From positions 47,066,633 through 47,130,632 of the forward strand of contig CM055106.1 of assembly GCA_029204225.1 (NCBI GenBank): a stretch of DNA of 64,000 nt. Reading direction: 5' to 3'. A program made the position numbers and the translations under genes. The number at the start of each line of letters is the position of its first letter. Within the stretch, counting starts at the first letter, position 1. This document shows, one piece after another, positions 22,513 through 33,967 of this stretch. The notes under the pieces are model-generated. The model saw only the letters and a list, made by a program, of their open reading frames with translations, was not told the DNA's origin and ran no database searches. This stretch comes from Diphasiastrum complanatum. Lineage: Eukaryota; Streptophyta; Lycopodiopsida; Lycopodiales; Lycopodiaceae.

Positions 22513-24100
22513 GGTTCACCAATGTTAGGGATTTTTCCAACAGGGGATTGGTCCCGCCAGAAAGCCCCAGCGAGTAAAAGGGCCCACACTACCCTTACGC
22601 AAGTGACTAGGGTCTATTACCGCTTCCAACCCTGGGGGTCATCCTAATCACCCCATACTCCCCAATCAATGAGAGTTTTCCAGGCTCTCAGAAGTATGAT
22701 TGCAAGGAGATCGTTTATCAATTTCTCAAAGTTCTTTTCGATATGGTGAAGTGATAGAATGATTTTTCGTCACTCTATCAGATTTTAGAAATAAGGTTGG
22801 TATAAAACATCTTTGGAAAACCAAGTACTAACTGAACCTTTAGACATGGCGGACAATGATTCAGAATAGTACTAAAATGGTTACGTCTCTTGTTTGTTCA
22901 TAGTCAAGGATAGGTAGAATAAACGGTTCACGAGATTTAAGGATTTCCCCTAGATATTCAGCTCCAAGGATTGACACAATCCGTTGAATGTAAGTAATTT
23001 TCTGCCCAACAAGTATTGTAATACTCAAGTATGGAAATTGTGCATACGGAATATTTCGACCAAGTGGTAAATTTGGTCTAAACATCGCATAGACAATCTC
23101 CCTCTGTGAGTAAGGGTTCTGTTCGTCACACAAGGTACTTCTGAACTGTGTTGTTTCGGTTCATATTATGATGCCTATTTCTTGTCTCTACTGCATCTTA
23201 TGTTCGCCAAATGTCATTTACTCAAAAGATATTATGGCGAGTTTGATCGTGAGTAAAATTATTCTTCCATTTTTTGTCAAACTTTCACCTTTAAGATTTG
23301 TTCCATCATAATAGGTGAATAAGTATTGCCAACAAGCACGTAATAAAAGGTTTTCAAGATATTTCTGGTCATTTCACATATTTACAATCTGTAAACTGTC
23401 TAGAATTATTTGGGAGTCTATATATAGGGTGAAATCAATCATTTCACTCTCGTAATTTCCAACGAGGGTGTGATTGAATAATAAAAAAAACACAAAAACA
23501 AAAAGAACGGGATGTTACTTGTATATTCCGACAAGTGTCATCAAGTACTCCTATGTGAAAAATATATGGGGTTGATTCCAAGCTATAGTGGATATTCCAC
23601 CCCGTATAGAGATTTAGATGACCTTCTCTCTATATTCCAAGAGAGTTGGTTTATGCAGCTTTAACGAAATCATATTTACAATATCAAAGTGCTAAATATA
23701 AATGACAATAATTATCATTTATACAACAACAATATTTATCAGAATATACATCACAACACTAGCGATTGGGTTTGGATTTTCTAGATGAAAGCAAAATTAA
23801 CTTGAAACTAAAAATTTTGCAATTTCTTTTGTTGTGTCCTTTTCTTTTTCCTTTCTTAAAAAAAATAAGAAAAAGCTTTTCTCCTAGTAATTAAAAGCAT
23901 GAAAATACTTACTCTTGATAAACCGAAAGGGACTACACACATGCAATAATTTACAAGTCATAAAGATGTAGCACATACCATCAGTGCTGAAACGACTTCA
24001 CAGGTTCGCCTGCTAGGGAAATCTCAATCCCGTCGAATATCTTGTATCTCCTTAATACTTTCTCATCAGAGTTTTAAGTCACCAAGTTCTTGACCAAGGA
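22513..24100 (-). mobile_element. gypsy-2 5' LTR (approximate)
   Basis: On the minus strand the LTR edge reads ...AAATCCCTAACA followed by TTGGTGAACCTGATG, a plausible but unassigned PBS beginning TTGGTG. The body contains no gene: the short frame 23133-22861 has no known domain. The outer edge is not located, so 24100 is a guess. Confidence 0.4.
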
Positions 24101-24587
24101 GGTTTGAATCACAGTCAGCTTAGGCAGAACTTTGTATTGATCTTCTTGGAATTGCCAAGGAGTTGGTGTTGCAGGCAATGATGGAGGTCGTGAAGAGCGC
24201 TGGAAGTAGTTGTGGTCCAGTGACCAGAATGCATAAAGTAGTTAGTTCTTCAACAGCTATGAAGAGTACAACAAGGATAGCGATGCTCCGATTCATAACA
24301 GAGGTTATAGCATTACTCTCAACGGTCATCCCTCTATGCTTTAGAGGCTATTGTTCAGCTCCTCAGGATGGTATGACAACAGATACATCGTGATTGATAA
24401 GTGTTTTGCTAATGAGATTAGTACTCAAAATACACATGTCGATCATTGGTCTGTTCAGAACTTTGAAATGGTAGACCGATATCTGATAGGCTTGGACAGA
24501 AGGTGTATGAATCTCAGCTTCAACTTGTTTAGAGAGTGCTATGAGTCAGCGATTTCAACTCATACTGAAAACCCACGCTCACAGAGA

Positions 24588-24748
24588 TGTTGTTGGATCA
24601 GCGATGGAGAAATCCTTCTGTTTGTATGATTTGCAGGACTTCCAGCTAATCAAGAAATCGAAAACCAGTCTCGATGCATCTTGGGAATGTGACTTATTGC
24701 AAGTATAATGTTCTGTCAACCGCATGGCAGCTAGTCTTCATTCATGGT
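24588..24748 (+). repeat. Dispersed repeat, block 1, copy 1
   Basis: Starts TGTTGTTGGATCAGCGATGG and ends ...GTCTTCATTCATG. It is about 90% identical by eye to 43540-43700. In copy 1 about 470 bp separates it from block 2, whereas in copy 2 the blocks are adjacent. Confidence 0.85.
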
Positions 24749-25217
24749 TCAAGTGAGCAACACTCAGATTTCCATGCAATTTTTTTGCATGTTGTATAGT
24801 TTAGAGGAGTTCGTAATCAAATTTTCAGTGTGTAGCAAAAATCTCCTTTGAATAACTTTAGGAGAATTGTACAATCCATGGCTCACATCTCTTTCAGAGG
24901 GCACTCATTTTTCAATAATCAACATGCCTGACTTAATAGATTCAAGACTCATGATATTGTGCATCGATCATTTCTGTCTGCAGCAACCAGAACCAATCAT
25001 CATAGGAGTTTATTTCATAAGTTCTCTTTCAGCTTATCTGCTTTACTCATGATGATGGCATATTCATTAGCCTAATCTGATAGCTCACGATTCCTCCAAT
25101 CACTTCTTGAAAAACATTGATGTAAAAGGATATATCAGCGTTCATGAGCCAGTGATGACATAGATGGTTAGCGTTAAATAGTACTTCCAAAACATAGATA
25201 GAACAGTTGTGTCTTGG

Positions 25218-25630
25218 TGCTCTGTGAAATCATTCTTCTACGCAGAACTGCGGCTTGATCATGCTTCTTTCATAGTAGAAACCCACGGAAGTGAAGACCT
25301 CCTGTCTGTGGTCTGCGCTATCCTCTCCTTTCTCTTGAATATTCTGAGAGTATCATTCATGATCAGTATTGCAACGGTCTCTCTCTCTTATCCATGGCAG
25401 TGATGGAGATCCTCATACATCATGCTTTCTTTTTTCAGTCCTTCTGAATGATATGACAACAACTTCAAGGTGATTGGTAGATAACTGACTCTCAGTTTGC
25501 TGCACCTAGGGAAGTTCTTAGGTACATGTTTAGATCGTTTGGCTTTGGCAATACGGTTCAGAGATTGCAATTTTGTCATGAAAGGTAACTCTGATCGTGC
25601 TCCCTCTATCTGGCAGCGATGGTTGGTCAT
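25218..25630 (+). repeat. Dispersed repeat, block 2, copy 1
   Basis: Matches 43705-44158 in the same orientation (shared AGAACTGCGGCTTGATCATG, CCCACGGAAGTGAAGACC and CCCTCTATCTGGCAGCGATGG). Copy 2 carries about 50 extra bases near 43915-43970. Confidence 0.88.
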
Positions 25631-26540
25631 GAAATATGCCAGAGGCAGTGATGATATCCCATATTCGACCGCAGTCTAACCACCTTGTTCACTTCCGATC
25701 ATTAACCAGCTCTCAAAGCGTGGGAAAAAACGTAGCAGCTACAACGATGGATTTCCATTAGGTAGGGATCAATAGATTTTCAATGAGAAGGTTCGTAGGT
25801 AGGGGATTCATTGTCCCTCTTGAGTGTGATAGAGAGTTCCCATGGAAGGTTCCACAAGCATTAGTGGCAGCTCTGATCATCAGTGGGTAGCGAATGCTCG
25901 ACCAAGTAGCTGGATCAACTCTTAGTCTATAGGTAGACTAGTGATCAGATCAACGTTCAGAAAACTGCTCATTTACTCAATCAATGTACTAAGGGTCATG
26001 CTTGGATAACCTGCATGGAATGCTACAGACTCTTGCTCAAAAGCGTGTAACTGCTATTGTGATCTAATGCTCAAATAGTGAATATGGAAAGCAATCAAAA
26101 CTACATTCAAATAAGCTGTGAGCCAATGCTCTACCCAACATGCAGAATTTTTTAGAGTTTGTCCCTCAAAAACCGATGTAATTTGTGCTAGAACTGAAAC
26201 AAGGATCTCGCACTCAAAATCAGGTAAATCTTCTCTCATGCATGATTCCGTGGGTCAGAAAATCATCAAGTTTAACAACAGACCTCCATTTCTCAGCAAA
26301 TATATATGTGCATTAAAATCTTACTCCATGGCTGGAATAGATTTCAGATCATCAGTAGGGATAGTTTGTATGCATGAGAGCACTCCTGAACTCAGAGACA
26401 TTTCACGTGTCATCAGTAAAGAGGTGCATAAGGAAATAGGTTCACTCCATAGTTCACTCTCAACAACTCTTCTCCTCATCTATCTCCATCTTAGTCACAC
26501 GTGTTCTCTTCCATATCTCTATCTTGAAAACTTTTCATAG

Positions 26541-27929
26541 AAGACTCCCTTCTTATGAAAACTCCTTTTTTTATACTCCTCCTTCCATGTAGATGAGGTA
26601 TTTTATTTTTCTTCAAAACTTCCCTTCAAAGTTTTGTTTGGCCTCTCTTTTGAAGTTTAGCTTTTTCTGAATAGTTCTGGTTTTTAAACTTCATTTCCGA
26701 AGTTGCCCACTATATCCTTGCAAAACAAGTTTCGGGTTTTATCCCAAAAATAAAAGTGAGCCTGATATTTGTGAATAGTTTTCCCTTACGAAAACTTCAT
26801 ACAACTTTACAGGTAGCACTTTGACATTCAAGTTGAAGAATTGCATTGTAAGATTCAGATGAGTGAAGTTTCTCTGTCGAACTTCATCTGAAAAATTCCT
26901 ATGTGAAGTTTGGTCTGACTTTCCTTCCGAATTTTTTAAATGCTCCAACTCTTCAAGCTTATATTGAATACTTAGACCATTATCCATTTGTAGTCAACTC
27001 CTTAGGAGCTATCCCTTTTTTTTACACATGGAGTATCCAAAAGTGAATGAAGGGCATCTCTGACTTAGGACCCTGCCTTTATAGGATTCCTTCAAGAGTA
27101 TCTTCCCCAACAACATATGTCTCTATGCTTCTTGGCATTATTCTTAGTATTTAATGACATTCCCAACTTCCTATTTGTTTTTTCCCCACGGGCCTTGTAC
27201 TTATCCTGTCGTTGGATTATGTGTGACGTCATCATGATTTTTTAAAAGTTTCTTGAGTTTTCTCATTTTTGACGCACTTCGCGGACTTGTGAAGGGTGGT
27301 AGTCGTTCTTGACATACCTAGTAACTCCTCAAGATTTTCATAGATTTATTATGTAGATCGGTTCCTCTTCAAAATAGCCCTTTTTTCCCATAATTATTGA
27401 GCACATTTTTTAACCCAATAAAACTCAGTATTTTTGGCTTTGAGAACTGGGGCTTTGCTTGATGTTTATGTAGAGTCTCAAAACCTAATGAAATTTTTTG
27501 ACGGTCACTGTCCAAATTTCCTATGTGTGTATTGTGTTGATGATCGATTTTGGTAGAAAATAACCTGCTTGAAGTACCTTGTTGATGGTTCTACTCATGT
27601 TGCTAGTTTTATTCCCATTGTTGATGTATTTGAATTATTCGATAGTGATGCTGTTGTTGATGCTATGCCCAGTGACTAAGATTTCCCTAGTCGGCAGGTG
27701 AAATCAAAATGCATTGTGGTCTTTTATTAACTGAATGTCATAAGTACATTGAAAGTGTTGTTTACATGCTTCTAATTTACTGGAAAAATATTTACAGAAA
27801 TTTAAAAATTCTACTTTGGCCATTATTGGGCAGGCCAGATGCCCAAACTGTAAATACAATACATACAATAATACAATAATCGGTCATTTTAACCCAATTT
27901 TATCATAAAAATTTAAAAATTGTCATAAT
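26541..27929. other. No gene; A/T-rich, possible LTR material
   Basis: Repeated words such as GAAGTTT, CTTCAAAACTTC and GAACTTCATCTGAAAAATTCC occur between 26600 and 26900. No PBS or coding domain is recognised. Confidence 0.35.
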
Positions 27930-28400
27930 TCAAGTTCGATTTTTTATGACAAAAAATCGGCTAACAGTCTCACAAAGTTTATGTAAAGCTTCATGGCGTA
28001 ATTGCATAGATTTAGATTCATCAAGGCATTGCGTTGTGGCAATCCTTAATGAAGGTACCAACAATTCTACTAGCATTACTGCATCCTGACCATATTCCAG
28101 TTGAAATGGCGTTTGGTCAGTGCTTCTCTTGTATGTTGTCCTGAGTGCCCACAGAGCCGCATGTAACTTGTGCTCCCAATTAGATCTGCTAGCTTCAACT
28201 GTTTTTGTGATAATGCTACGCAAGATCTTATTGGACCATTCTGCCTGTCCATTACCATGGAAATAATATGGTGTGCTGAATTGATGGATCAAGAAGAATT
28301 CCTCCAACAGGACCTTGATGGTTTTATTGATGAAATGGCTTCCACGATCGCTTACTATCTCCACCGAGCATCCGAAGCACACAATGATATTTCATACAGG
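27930..28400 (-). pseudogene. gypsy-4: isolated integrase core fragment
   Basis: The minus frame 28382-27930 shows EIVSDRGSHFINKTIK (second catalytic Asp), STPYYFHGNGQAEWSNKILR with the catalytic Glu, WALRTTYKRSTDQTPFQLEYGQ and ELLVPSLRI. These are the last two thirds of a Ty3/gypsy integrase core. The first Asp, zinc domain and C-terminal module are absent, and no other pol domain is adjacent. The fragment stops about 130 bp from a CT microsatellite. It is a truncated relic related to gypsy-1. Confidence 0.85.
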
Positions 28401-28530
28401 AACTATACAATTGCAAATGATGAGATTCCTACGATCGTACAAGGCCAAATTGAGAGTAATTTGAGGCCCCCATGTTTGGGTGAGATAGAACTAGAAGAAG
28501 AGAAGATTGAATATCGTGGATAGAGAGGAT

Positions 28531-28531
28531 A

Positions 28532-28618
<87 letters not shown>
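28531..28618. repeat. (CT)n microsatellite, about 88 bp
   Basis: Uninterrupted CT run from AACCTCTCTCT to CTCTCATGC. Arg-Glu repeat frames on the minus strand are artefacts. Confidence 0.98.
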
Positions 28619-28620
<2 letters not shown>

Positions 28621-28689
28621 GCTTATACATGGTTCTCTTGGGTTCTACTATCCATTGGTGCACTATACTTGTGATATCTTGCAATTTTA

Positions 28690-28937
28690 TGTGTCAAACG
28701 ATCATTAATTGCTATTTTCAGATCCACACGTGTGAAATACAGTAGGGTATTGTAATTATATAAACAGAAACAATACTTTATGTTTTAGTTCATGTTTGAT
28801 CAAGATCTATTAGAGTTTGCATCTCAATTTTAGGGTAGTTGTTGATTTTTCTACATTGGCAAGATTGGTGAGTTGTTTGCTTTTGACCAAAGATTAATTT
28901 GTAGGTTTGGATCTTAATGATTCTCAAATCTTTCACA
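28690..28937 (+). mobile_element. End of a copia-type LTR (orphan)
   Basis: The sequence ...AAATCTTTCACA ends exactly before a tRNA-iMet PBS. It contains CACACGTGTG at 28725-28734. The left edge is unknown and no copia coding follows the PBS. Confidence 0.5.
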
Positions 28938-28954
28938 TGGTATCAGAGCTTGTG
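28938..28954 (+). promoter_or_regulatory. Primer-binding site, tRNA-iMet type
   Basis: TGGTATCAGAGCTTGTG has the TGGTATCAGAGC core, complementary to the 3' end of initiator tRNA-Met, used by plant Ty1/copia elements. Confidence 0.8.
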
Positions 28955-29340
28955 TTTCAGGTTATGAAGAAAGCAATCACATCTATCAATGATTTGGAGA
29001 AGATATCAATGCTAAAGCATGCTAGATTGGATTCTACAACAAAATCGAGTTTCTTGCATATGTAGATTGGATCTTTTGTAGATCAAAACCCTATATGAAG
29101 CTATAATCTTGATCAATTCCGCTTTATCACATTTGATGTTGGATTTGGCCGATTTTTGGATCATTAGAAAAGCCTAAGTGGTGGCTAATAAATTGCATAT
29201 CAAGTTTTTGGCATTTGCATGTAGATTTTGAAATAATCAATTTTTTTTGTGATTTTATCTAGACCCTAATTTTGATTGGATCTCTAGATAGTGAGGTTGC
29301 TGGACTTCATTTGAGTGTGTTAAAATCGTAGGAAGTGGTT

Positions 29341-29341
29341 T

Positions 29342-29426
<85 letters not shown>
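29341..29426. repeat. (CT)n microsatellite, about 85 bp
   Basis: CT run with a CCCTCTCT start and TTTCTTTCTC end, about 400 bp downstream of the orphan copia PBS. Confidence 0.98.
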
Positions 29427-29429
<3 letters not shown>

Positions 29430-29432
<3 letters not shown>

Positions 29433-31440
29433 CTCATTTGTCCTATCATCCTCATGTTTTATAAAGTGGATTCTCTTATTTGGTGTATTAGAAGTGTCTT
29501 TGTTGTTTTTCTCCACTTGTCATATCATGCTTTATTAATGTTAATTTTAAGGTATAAATTTATAATGAAGCTTTTTTTAAAGTAACATATACCATCTTTA
29601 AGTGAGTTTAAGGACCTCATAAGCCTATCTTACACTTTTACAACATGATTGATTTTTTGGATTCCTAAATTCTCTTTGAATCTTGACTTGATTTTACATA
29701 GAAATTATTTATAGGAATTTAACTCAAGAGTTGCTCTAGGATTGGTCCCACAAGTTCCATTTGAGCACTTAATATTATTTTTTATATTTCATTTCTTTTG
29801 TTGCTCTATTGACATGAACAAATTATTTTCATCTTCATCATTAAGATTTAGTATATCCATTGTGATCATGGCTTCTCCAATTATGATAATTGACAAGTTT
29901 AGTAAAGAAGCTCGCTTTATTTGTGTTAAAATGTCCTAGCAATTAGACACGATTGGGCCCAACACATATGTTTTGGCCATAGCAATGTCGTAAGTATCAA
30001 CACAAGCATATTTTCTTTCTTATTAGCATATGGCGCTTCATGAACGCTATATTTCAAGTTAGAGTTCAATGTAGTCACCATCAAAGTAGTGTTTTAGAGA
30101 GATCGCACATCTATTAACATTCAGACATGTATACTCTTTCAAACTAATAATAATTATTCTAATACACACTATCGTGTCATGTCGAGGAGATCAAACACAC
30201 TTCAAAGCGATATCAAAAATGAAAACTTGATTTTTTTTTGAACAATAATGTGTGACACACGGTCCACTTATAGAAATTTTTGCACATGTGAAAAGAATGA
30301 TACATGGCAGATTTTGATTTGCCATGTGTCCCGATCTAGATAATAATTATATTTTAACACGTCCTAATTAGATGCTAACATGTGTCATCACACAGATGCA
30401 AGCTGTCATTATTAGGGTACAATATCCACATGCACCAATGATTGACACATGTCTAGACATCGACCTCCCTACATGTGGGCAATTGTTGTGCCATAATGCT
30501 CTGTACAGGATGACATGTATGAGTTTTCAGTGAGGACACGTGACAGGGTGTTGTCATTCACACGTGTAAAAAATTTGAATAAAATTAGTCATCTCCATTT
30601 TCAGTTTTTATTGAAAAACTCATAGAAAAAAGATTCAGATATCGGTTTCGAGTGCACTTTTGTCATTCCGCCTCTTACTACCTACCCTTTGCACTCGAAA
30701 CCGATACTTGCTTGATATTGCTTAGGAGCACAACCACTTTTTTTTTAATTTCTCCCCTGCACTCGAAAATTATACGAGCTCTACGATATCGCTTTGGATC
30801 ATGATACCTCTTGTCATTTCTCTCTAGACATCTCCCTACGCTCGAAAGGGATATCATAATTTCGTCTTTTAGATTTTTTTTCTTCTTGTACTAGTTATGA
30901 TGGCCCATGTGAAGTCTACTATCCGGCACTCTACTATTGTGACTCCTATTGCTCGTGTTGCTCTTGGAACAGGGTGTCGTCATGGACGAAGAAAGGTCTA
31001 GCTAATTGAAATCAATGCAATGTATGCCGTACAAGGTGCTGTTGAGAAGTATTTATTTCAGTTCTTCGAGGACTCTTTCCTTTTGTTGTTCATGGGAAAG
31101 AGAGCGACAATGATTTGTTATTTTGAAGTGTCTTAGGAAGAGATTGCCTCTTGTTTTTGGATTTCAATGCTCAGCCTCAAAACCATTCAATAATGGGCAT
31201 CCTAAAATCCTATCAAAAACTCGACGCCATCGAAGTTATCGAAGTCATCGACTTCATCAAACTTCGACTTCTCATGTATATACATATGTTCCAGACTTGA
31301 CTTGCTCAACATCGAAGTACTCGACTTACTCGACATCGACATTTCAACACTAACTCCATCAGCCGACTTCGTCGACTTAACCGACTTTTTCATCAACCGA
31401 ATTCTCCATCAACCGACTGTCAACTTTTTCCATCAGGGAA
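29430..31440. other. No gene; G-box-like and hairpin motifs
   Basis: Short open frames only. ACATGTG/CACGTG-type words recur (30281, 30373, 30441, 30537, 30560). A strong inverted repeat lies at 30640-30706. From 31210 to 31430 TCGAC/CGACTT words are dense, grading into the copia-C LTR. Confidence 0.4.
30640..30706. repeat. 17-bp perfect inverted repeat (hairpin)
   Basis: TATCGGTTTCGAGTGCA (30640-30656) and its exact reverse complement TGCACTCGAAACCGATA (30690-30706) are separated by 33 bases. Partial copies of the right arm, TGCACTCGAAAA and ACGCTCGAAAGGGATAT, follow near 30758 and 30839. Confidence 0.85.
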
Positions 31441-31956
31441 AAAATTGATCCAAATAAACTATCAGAAGTCTTTATGGCAGTTCACCTAATATTGTAAATA
31501 TATTTATTATTATAAGGCGGTTGTAATAAATAGCATATAGCATTTAATGCTAAAAGATATTTAATAGAAAGATATTTGTCAAGCAGATATTTGTCATATA
31601 GAATCAACTGAGAATGCACTTAGTTGGTAGTTGATCACTAATCAATCTTCTCATAAGAAGAATTCATGTTGCCAGTGTTACTAAACTTAATGAACACACT
31701 GAAGTTATTACTTCAAGCAATTGTACTCATTGTTGATATTAATCAGAGTGCAATTTCTGTCTCACTACTATATCATTCTATTGAGCATTGGTGTGAATCA
31801 TTCATCTTGATTATTTTGCTGCTAACTGACGTGCTTTTGATCCTAAACCATCCTCGCTCAAGCTTCCACTGTCAGTCATCACAGTCTGATATCAAAATTC
31901 TGTTTCTATCAGTTCTCTACTAATCCGATATCAGCTCATAATCTCGATTTCTGACA
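31441..31956 (+). mobile_element. copia-C 5' LTR (left edge approximate)
   Basis: Ends ...CGATTTCTGACA immediately before a tRNA-iMet PBS at 31957. A/T-rich body with AAGATATTTAATAGAAAGATATTTGTC-like short direct repeats near 31550-31595. No coding sequence. Confidence 0.55.
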
Positions 31957-31973
31957 TGGTATCAGAGCTCATT
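31957..31973 (+). promoter_or_regulatory. copia-C primer-binding site
   Basis: TGGTATCAGAGCTCATT follows the LTR CA end and precedes the gag ATG by 69 bp, as in plant Ty1/copia elements. Confidence 0.85.
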
Positions 31974-32041
31974 CATGACAAGCGCGCAGCCAATAGTATT
32001 TCAATTTTGTTGTTTCTATCAACGATCTCGCTCAAACCAGA

Positions 32042-32545
32042 ATGGATCCATCTTCTAGTCCATCTCTGATTGACAAACTTGACAGAGATAACTACCATCT
32101 AAAGAAGTTCAAGATGAAGGTCATGCTACTAGCCAAAGAACTGTGGGACATTGTTGATGGCACAGAACTCAAACCAGAAGGTGATGCAACCATCATCACC
32201 AAATGGAGACTGAGAGATGACAAGGCATTTGCCATGATTATTCTCAATATCAAGGATACCCAAATCAGCCATATACGTGCTACTCAAATTGCTAAGGATG
32301 CTTGGGATATCCTAGCAACCCTGTACGATATCAGGGATGTAACTTCCAAGCTTTACTAGAGAAGAAAACTATTCACCCTGAGAATGTCTAATGCAGGTAG
32401 TGTTTCGAGTCATCTCAACATTTTCAAAAACCTGTTAATACCAAAAAATCCACATCTGGTTACATCTGTTTCCTTGTAGAAGGACTCATCTCATGGAACA
32501 ACAGAAAGATGAAATACATTTATTTATCTGAGAAGGTAAATAAGG
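32042..32545 (+). pseudogene. copia-C Gag N-terminus, truncated
   Basis: The ATG frame 32042-32359 reads MDPSSSPSLIDKLDRDNYHL, KFKMKVMLLAKELWDIVDG, IILNIKDTQISHIRATQIAKDAWDIL and TLYDIRDVTSKLY, the UBN2/retrotransposon Gag-like domain of plant copia elements. It is close to copia-B Gag (50529). After a stop at 32357-32359 the frame continues through further stops to about 32541. The element is then cut off at the edge of an aspartic-protease fragment (32546). No knuckle, protease, integrase or RT follows. Confidence 0.85.
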
Positions 32546-32797
32546 CCACCACCGGTGGCTCTGTGGTCCTCTCCCCGCTCGCATTTGGCTGCGGCCACAA
32601 CAATGCAAGAACCTTTTCGCCCGACTCTTGTGGCCTGGTGGGTTTGGGCAAGGGACCTATCTCTCTCATTTCTCAACTCAGTTCAGTCATCACAGAAAAG
32701 TTTTCTTACTGTCTTGTCACCTTTGGTGACTCCAACACTATCACTAGCCCCCTCCTCTTTGGGTCCGCCACTGCTCTTTCCGGCAGTGGAATTGGTA
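32546..32797 (+). pseudogene. Displaced piece of the aspartic-protease pseudogene (residues 244-327)
   Basis: It is nearly identical to 59370-59621 of the intact gene (start CCACCACCGGTGGCTCTGTGG; end GGCAGTGGAATTGGTA). It covers FGCGHNNA, GLVGLGKGPISLISQLSSV and KFSYCLVTFGDSN, with R for G and C for G changes in the Cys/Gly region. It starts at the very base where the other piece (35726-36462, minus strand) stops. The end GG/GTATGAGT could read as a splice donor, but the intact gene has no intron there and no downstream exon is present. Confidence 0.9.
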
Positions 32798-33037
32798 TGA
32801 GTAATTAGCTTACTTTTTAGTTACTAATATACATCGGGCAGTTAGTTTTAAGTATTTAGCTTACTATTCTAAGTTTTACTTAGCTTTTGGATAGTTTGAT
32901 TCATTTTTGCCGTTATAATAGTTATCAAAACATCATCCTATTAATGTTCCTATGTTGGTCAAAGTGTTTAATTGTTACCGTAGATTGATGCGTCTACAAC
33001 CATAGAACAAATCACAACATCAATAACAGCTACACTA

Positions 33038-33967
33038 GTTGCAACCAGTGTTGGGTGGGTATATGGGGTTATGGCTGGTATCAACCCGGGTATCAACTTG
33101 GGTATCATAACCCATACCAGTCTGGTATATAAAAATGAGATACTCGCCAATTACCAGGATGCCTCTGGTATTAGATCGGCAATACCATGGTCAAAACCAG
33201 ACCAGTGTGGTATGAAAATTCTGGATACCCGGGATATACCCAAACCAGGGCAAAATTGAGGGTACAACCCTATGCCCGGGTATCATATCTTAATGCAACT
33301 CAGGCTAAGCCGACAGCTGCGCATGAGAAAGAGTAAGCAAAATAGATGATGCTAAGACATAGCAGTGATCATAAAAGATTTGTTGGTTTCTAAAGCATTT
33401 GGATGATGCAACCAAGATGAAGGAAGAGTATAAGTATGAGAAAGAAGAGAGAGAGCGAAAAAATGGAGAAGCTGAAAGAAGAAAAAAGTTATTAGAAAAG
33501 TAAGCAAGGAAGGAAGGGAGGGTGGATCGTTAACAGCGTCTTCGTAGGTGAAACTTGAAACATGAATAAAAGGAAGGGGCAGCAGTACGACAACACGCAC
33601 GGCAGTACCTATAGGTCTTGCAAGCTAGCTGGCAGCAAGCTGTCTTTTCTCGTCTCCTCTTCTTCAGGCCTGGATAAGGATTCAGCGTGCTCATATTTCG
33701 AAGAGTGCCTAACGTTCTAGCTAGGCCCGGGTTTATGACTATCTATACCCAGGTTTATGATTGGCTGGTATTACCTTTGCAATTCCAGTTCTATCCATAC
33801 AAGTTTGAATTTTGTAAGTTATGTTTATGTTCATATCCGATTGGTAATCGAAAACTTATTTTCTTTAATACCATAGATCTACCTGGTTTTAGAAAATGCA
33901 GAGTACTCCAATACTATGACCGGGCTGGTATTTAAAATAGTGATACCCACCCAACACTGGTTGCAAC
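33038..33967. mobile_element. hAT-type non-autonomous DNA transposon (914 bp) with 8-bp TSD
   Basis: The element spans 33046-33959. Perfect 17-bp terminal inverted repeats, CAGTGTTGGGTGGGTAT at the left and its reverse complement at the right, are flanked by identical 8-bp duplications GTTGCAAC (33038-33045 and 33960-33967). CAG-type ends and an 8-bp TSD are the hAT signature. Subterminal regions are rich in GGTAT/ATACC words. No transposase is encoded. The interior (about 33330-33680) is C/T-rich on the minus strand with an 82-codon frame of no known family, and could be captured host DNA. Confidence 0.88.

Larger units (their letters stand above)
17389..24100 (-). mobile_element. gypsy-2: Ty3/gypsy element lacking RT and RNase H
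   Basis: Minus-strand order: LTR edge near 22513, gag (22275-21124), zinc knuckle (21070-21029), protease (20755-20084), pre-RT linker (20017-19691), then directly a short RNase H-IN linker (19743-19498) and integrase (19322-18603), followed by an extra coiled-coil-like ORF (17807-17389). The RT and RNase H domains that should sit between 19691 and 19743 are absent, an internal deletion of about 2 kb by comparison with gypsy-1. The LTR edge reads TGTTAGGGATTTTTCC on the plus strand. The upper limit is approximate and no 3' LTR was seen below 17389. Confidence 0.8.
24101..26540. other. Anonymous sequence with a dispersed repeat, no assignable gene
   Basis: Open frames on both strands (for example 26118-26540 plus, 25630-25388 minus) show no domain. 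Two blocks, 24588-24748 and 25218-25630, recur as one contiguous block at 43540-44160. Part of 24330-24375 (CTATGCTTTAGAGGC) also resembles 43948-43962, so the region may be a rearranged LTR or leader of an unidentified element. Confidence 0.4.

Noticed and set aside
26118-26540. 140-codon plus ORF as a host gene
   Set aside because: No domain, no promoter, ends in low-complexity Leu-rich sequence, and lies in repeat-derived surroundings.
28403-29516. Arg-Glu repeat proteins
   Set aside because: They arise from (CT)n tracts read on the minus strand. The same holds near 55290-55475.
32509-32808. Functional small protease gene
   Set aside because: Only 84 codons match the protease, joined by chance to copia-C sequence. 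No signal peptide or catalytic Asp.
32790-32810. Splice donor GTATGAGT ending a protease exon
   Set aside because: The intact copy reads straight through this point and no downstream exon exists in the window, so truncation is the simpler reading.
33352-33600. 82-codon minus frame inside the hAT element as a transposase
   Set aside because: No hAT dimerisation or BED-type motif. C/T-rich low-complexity composition.
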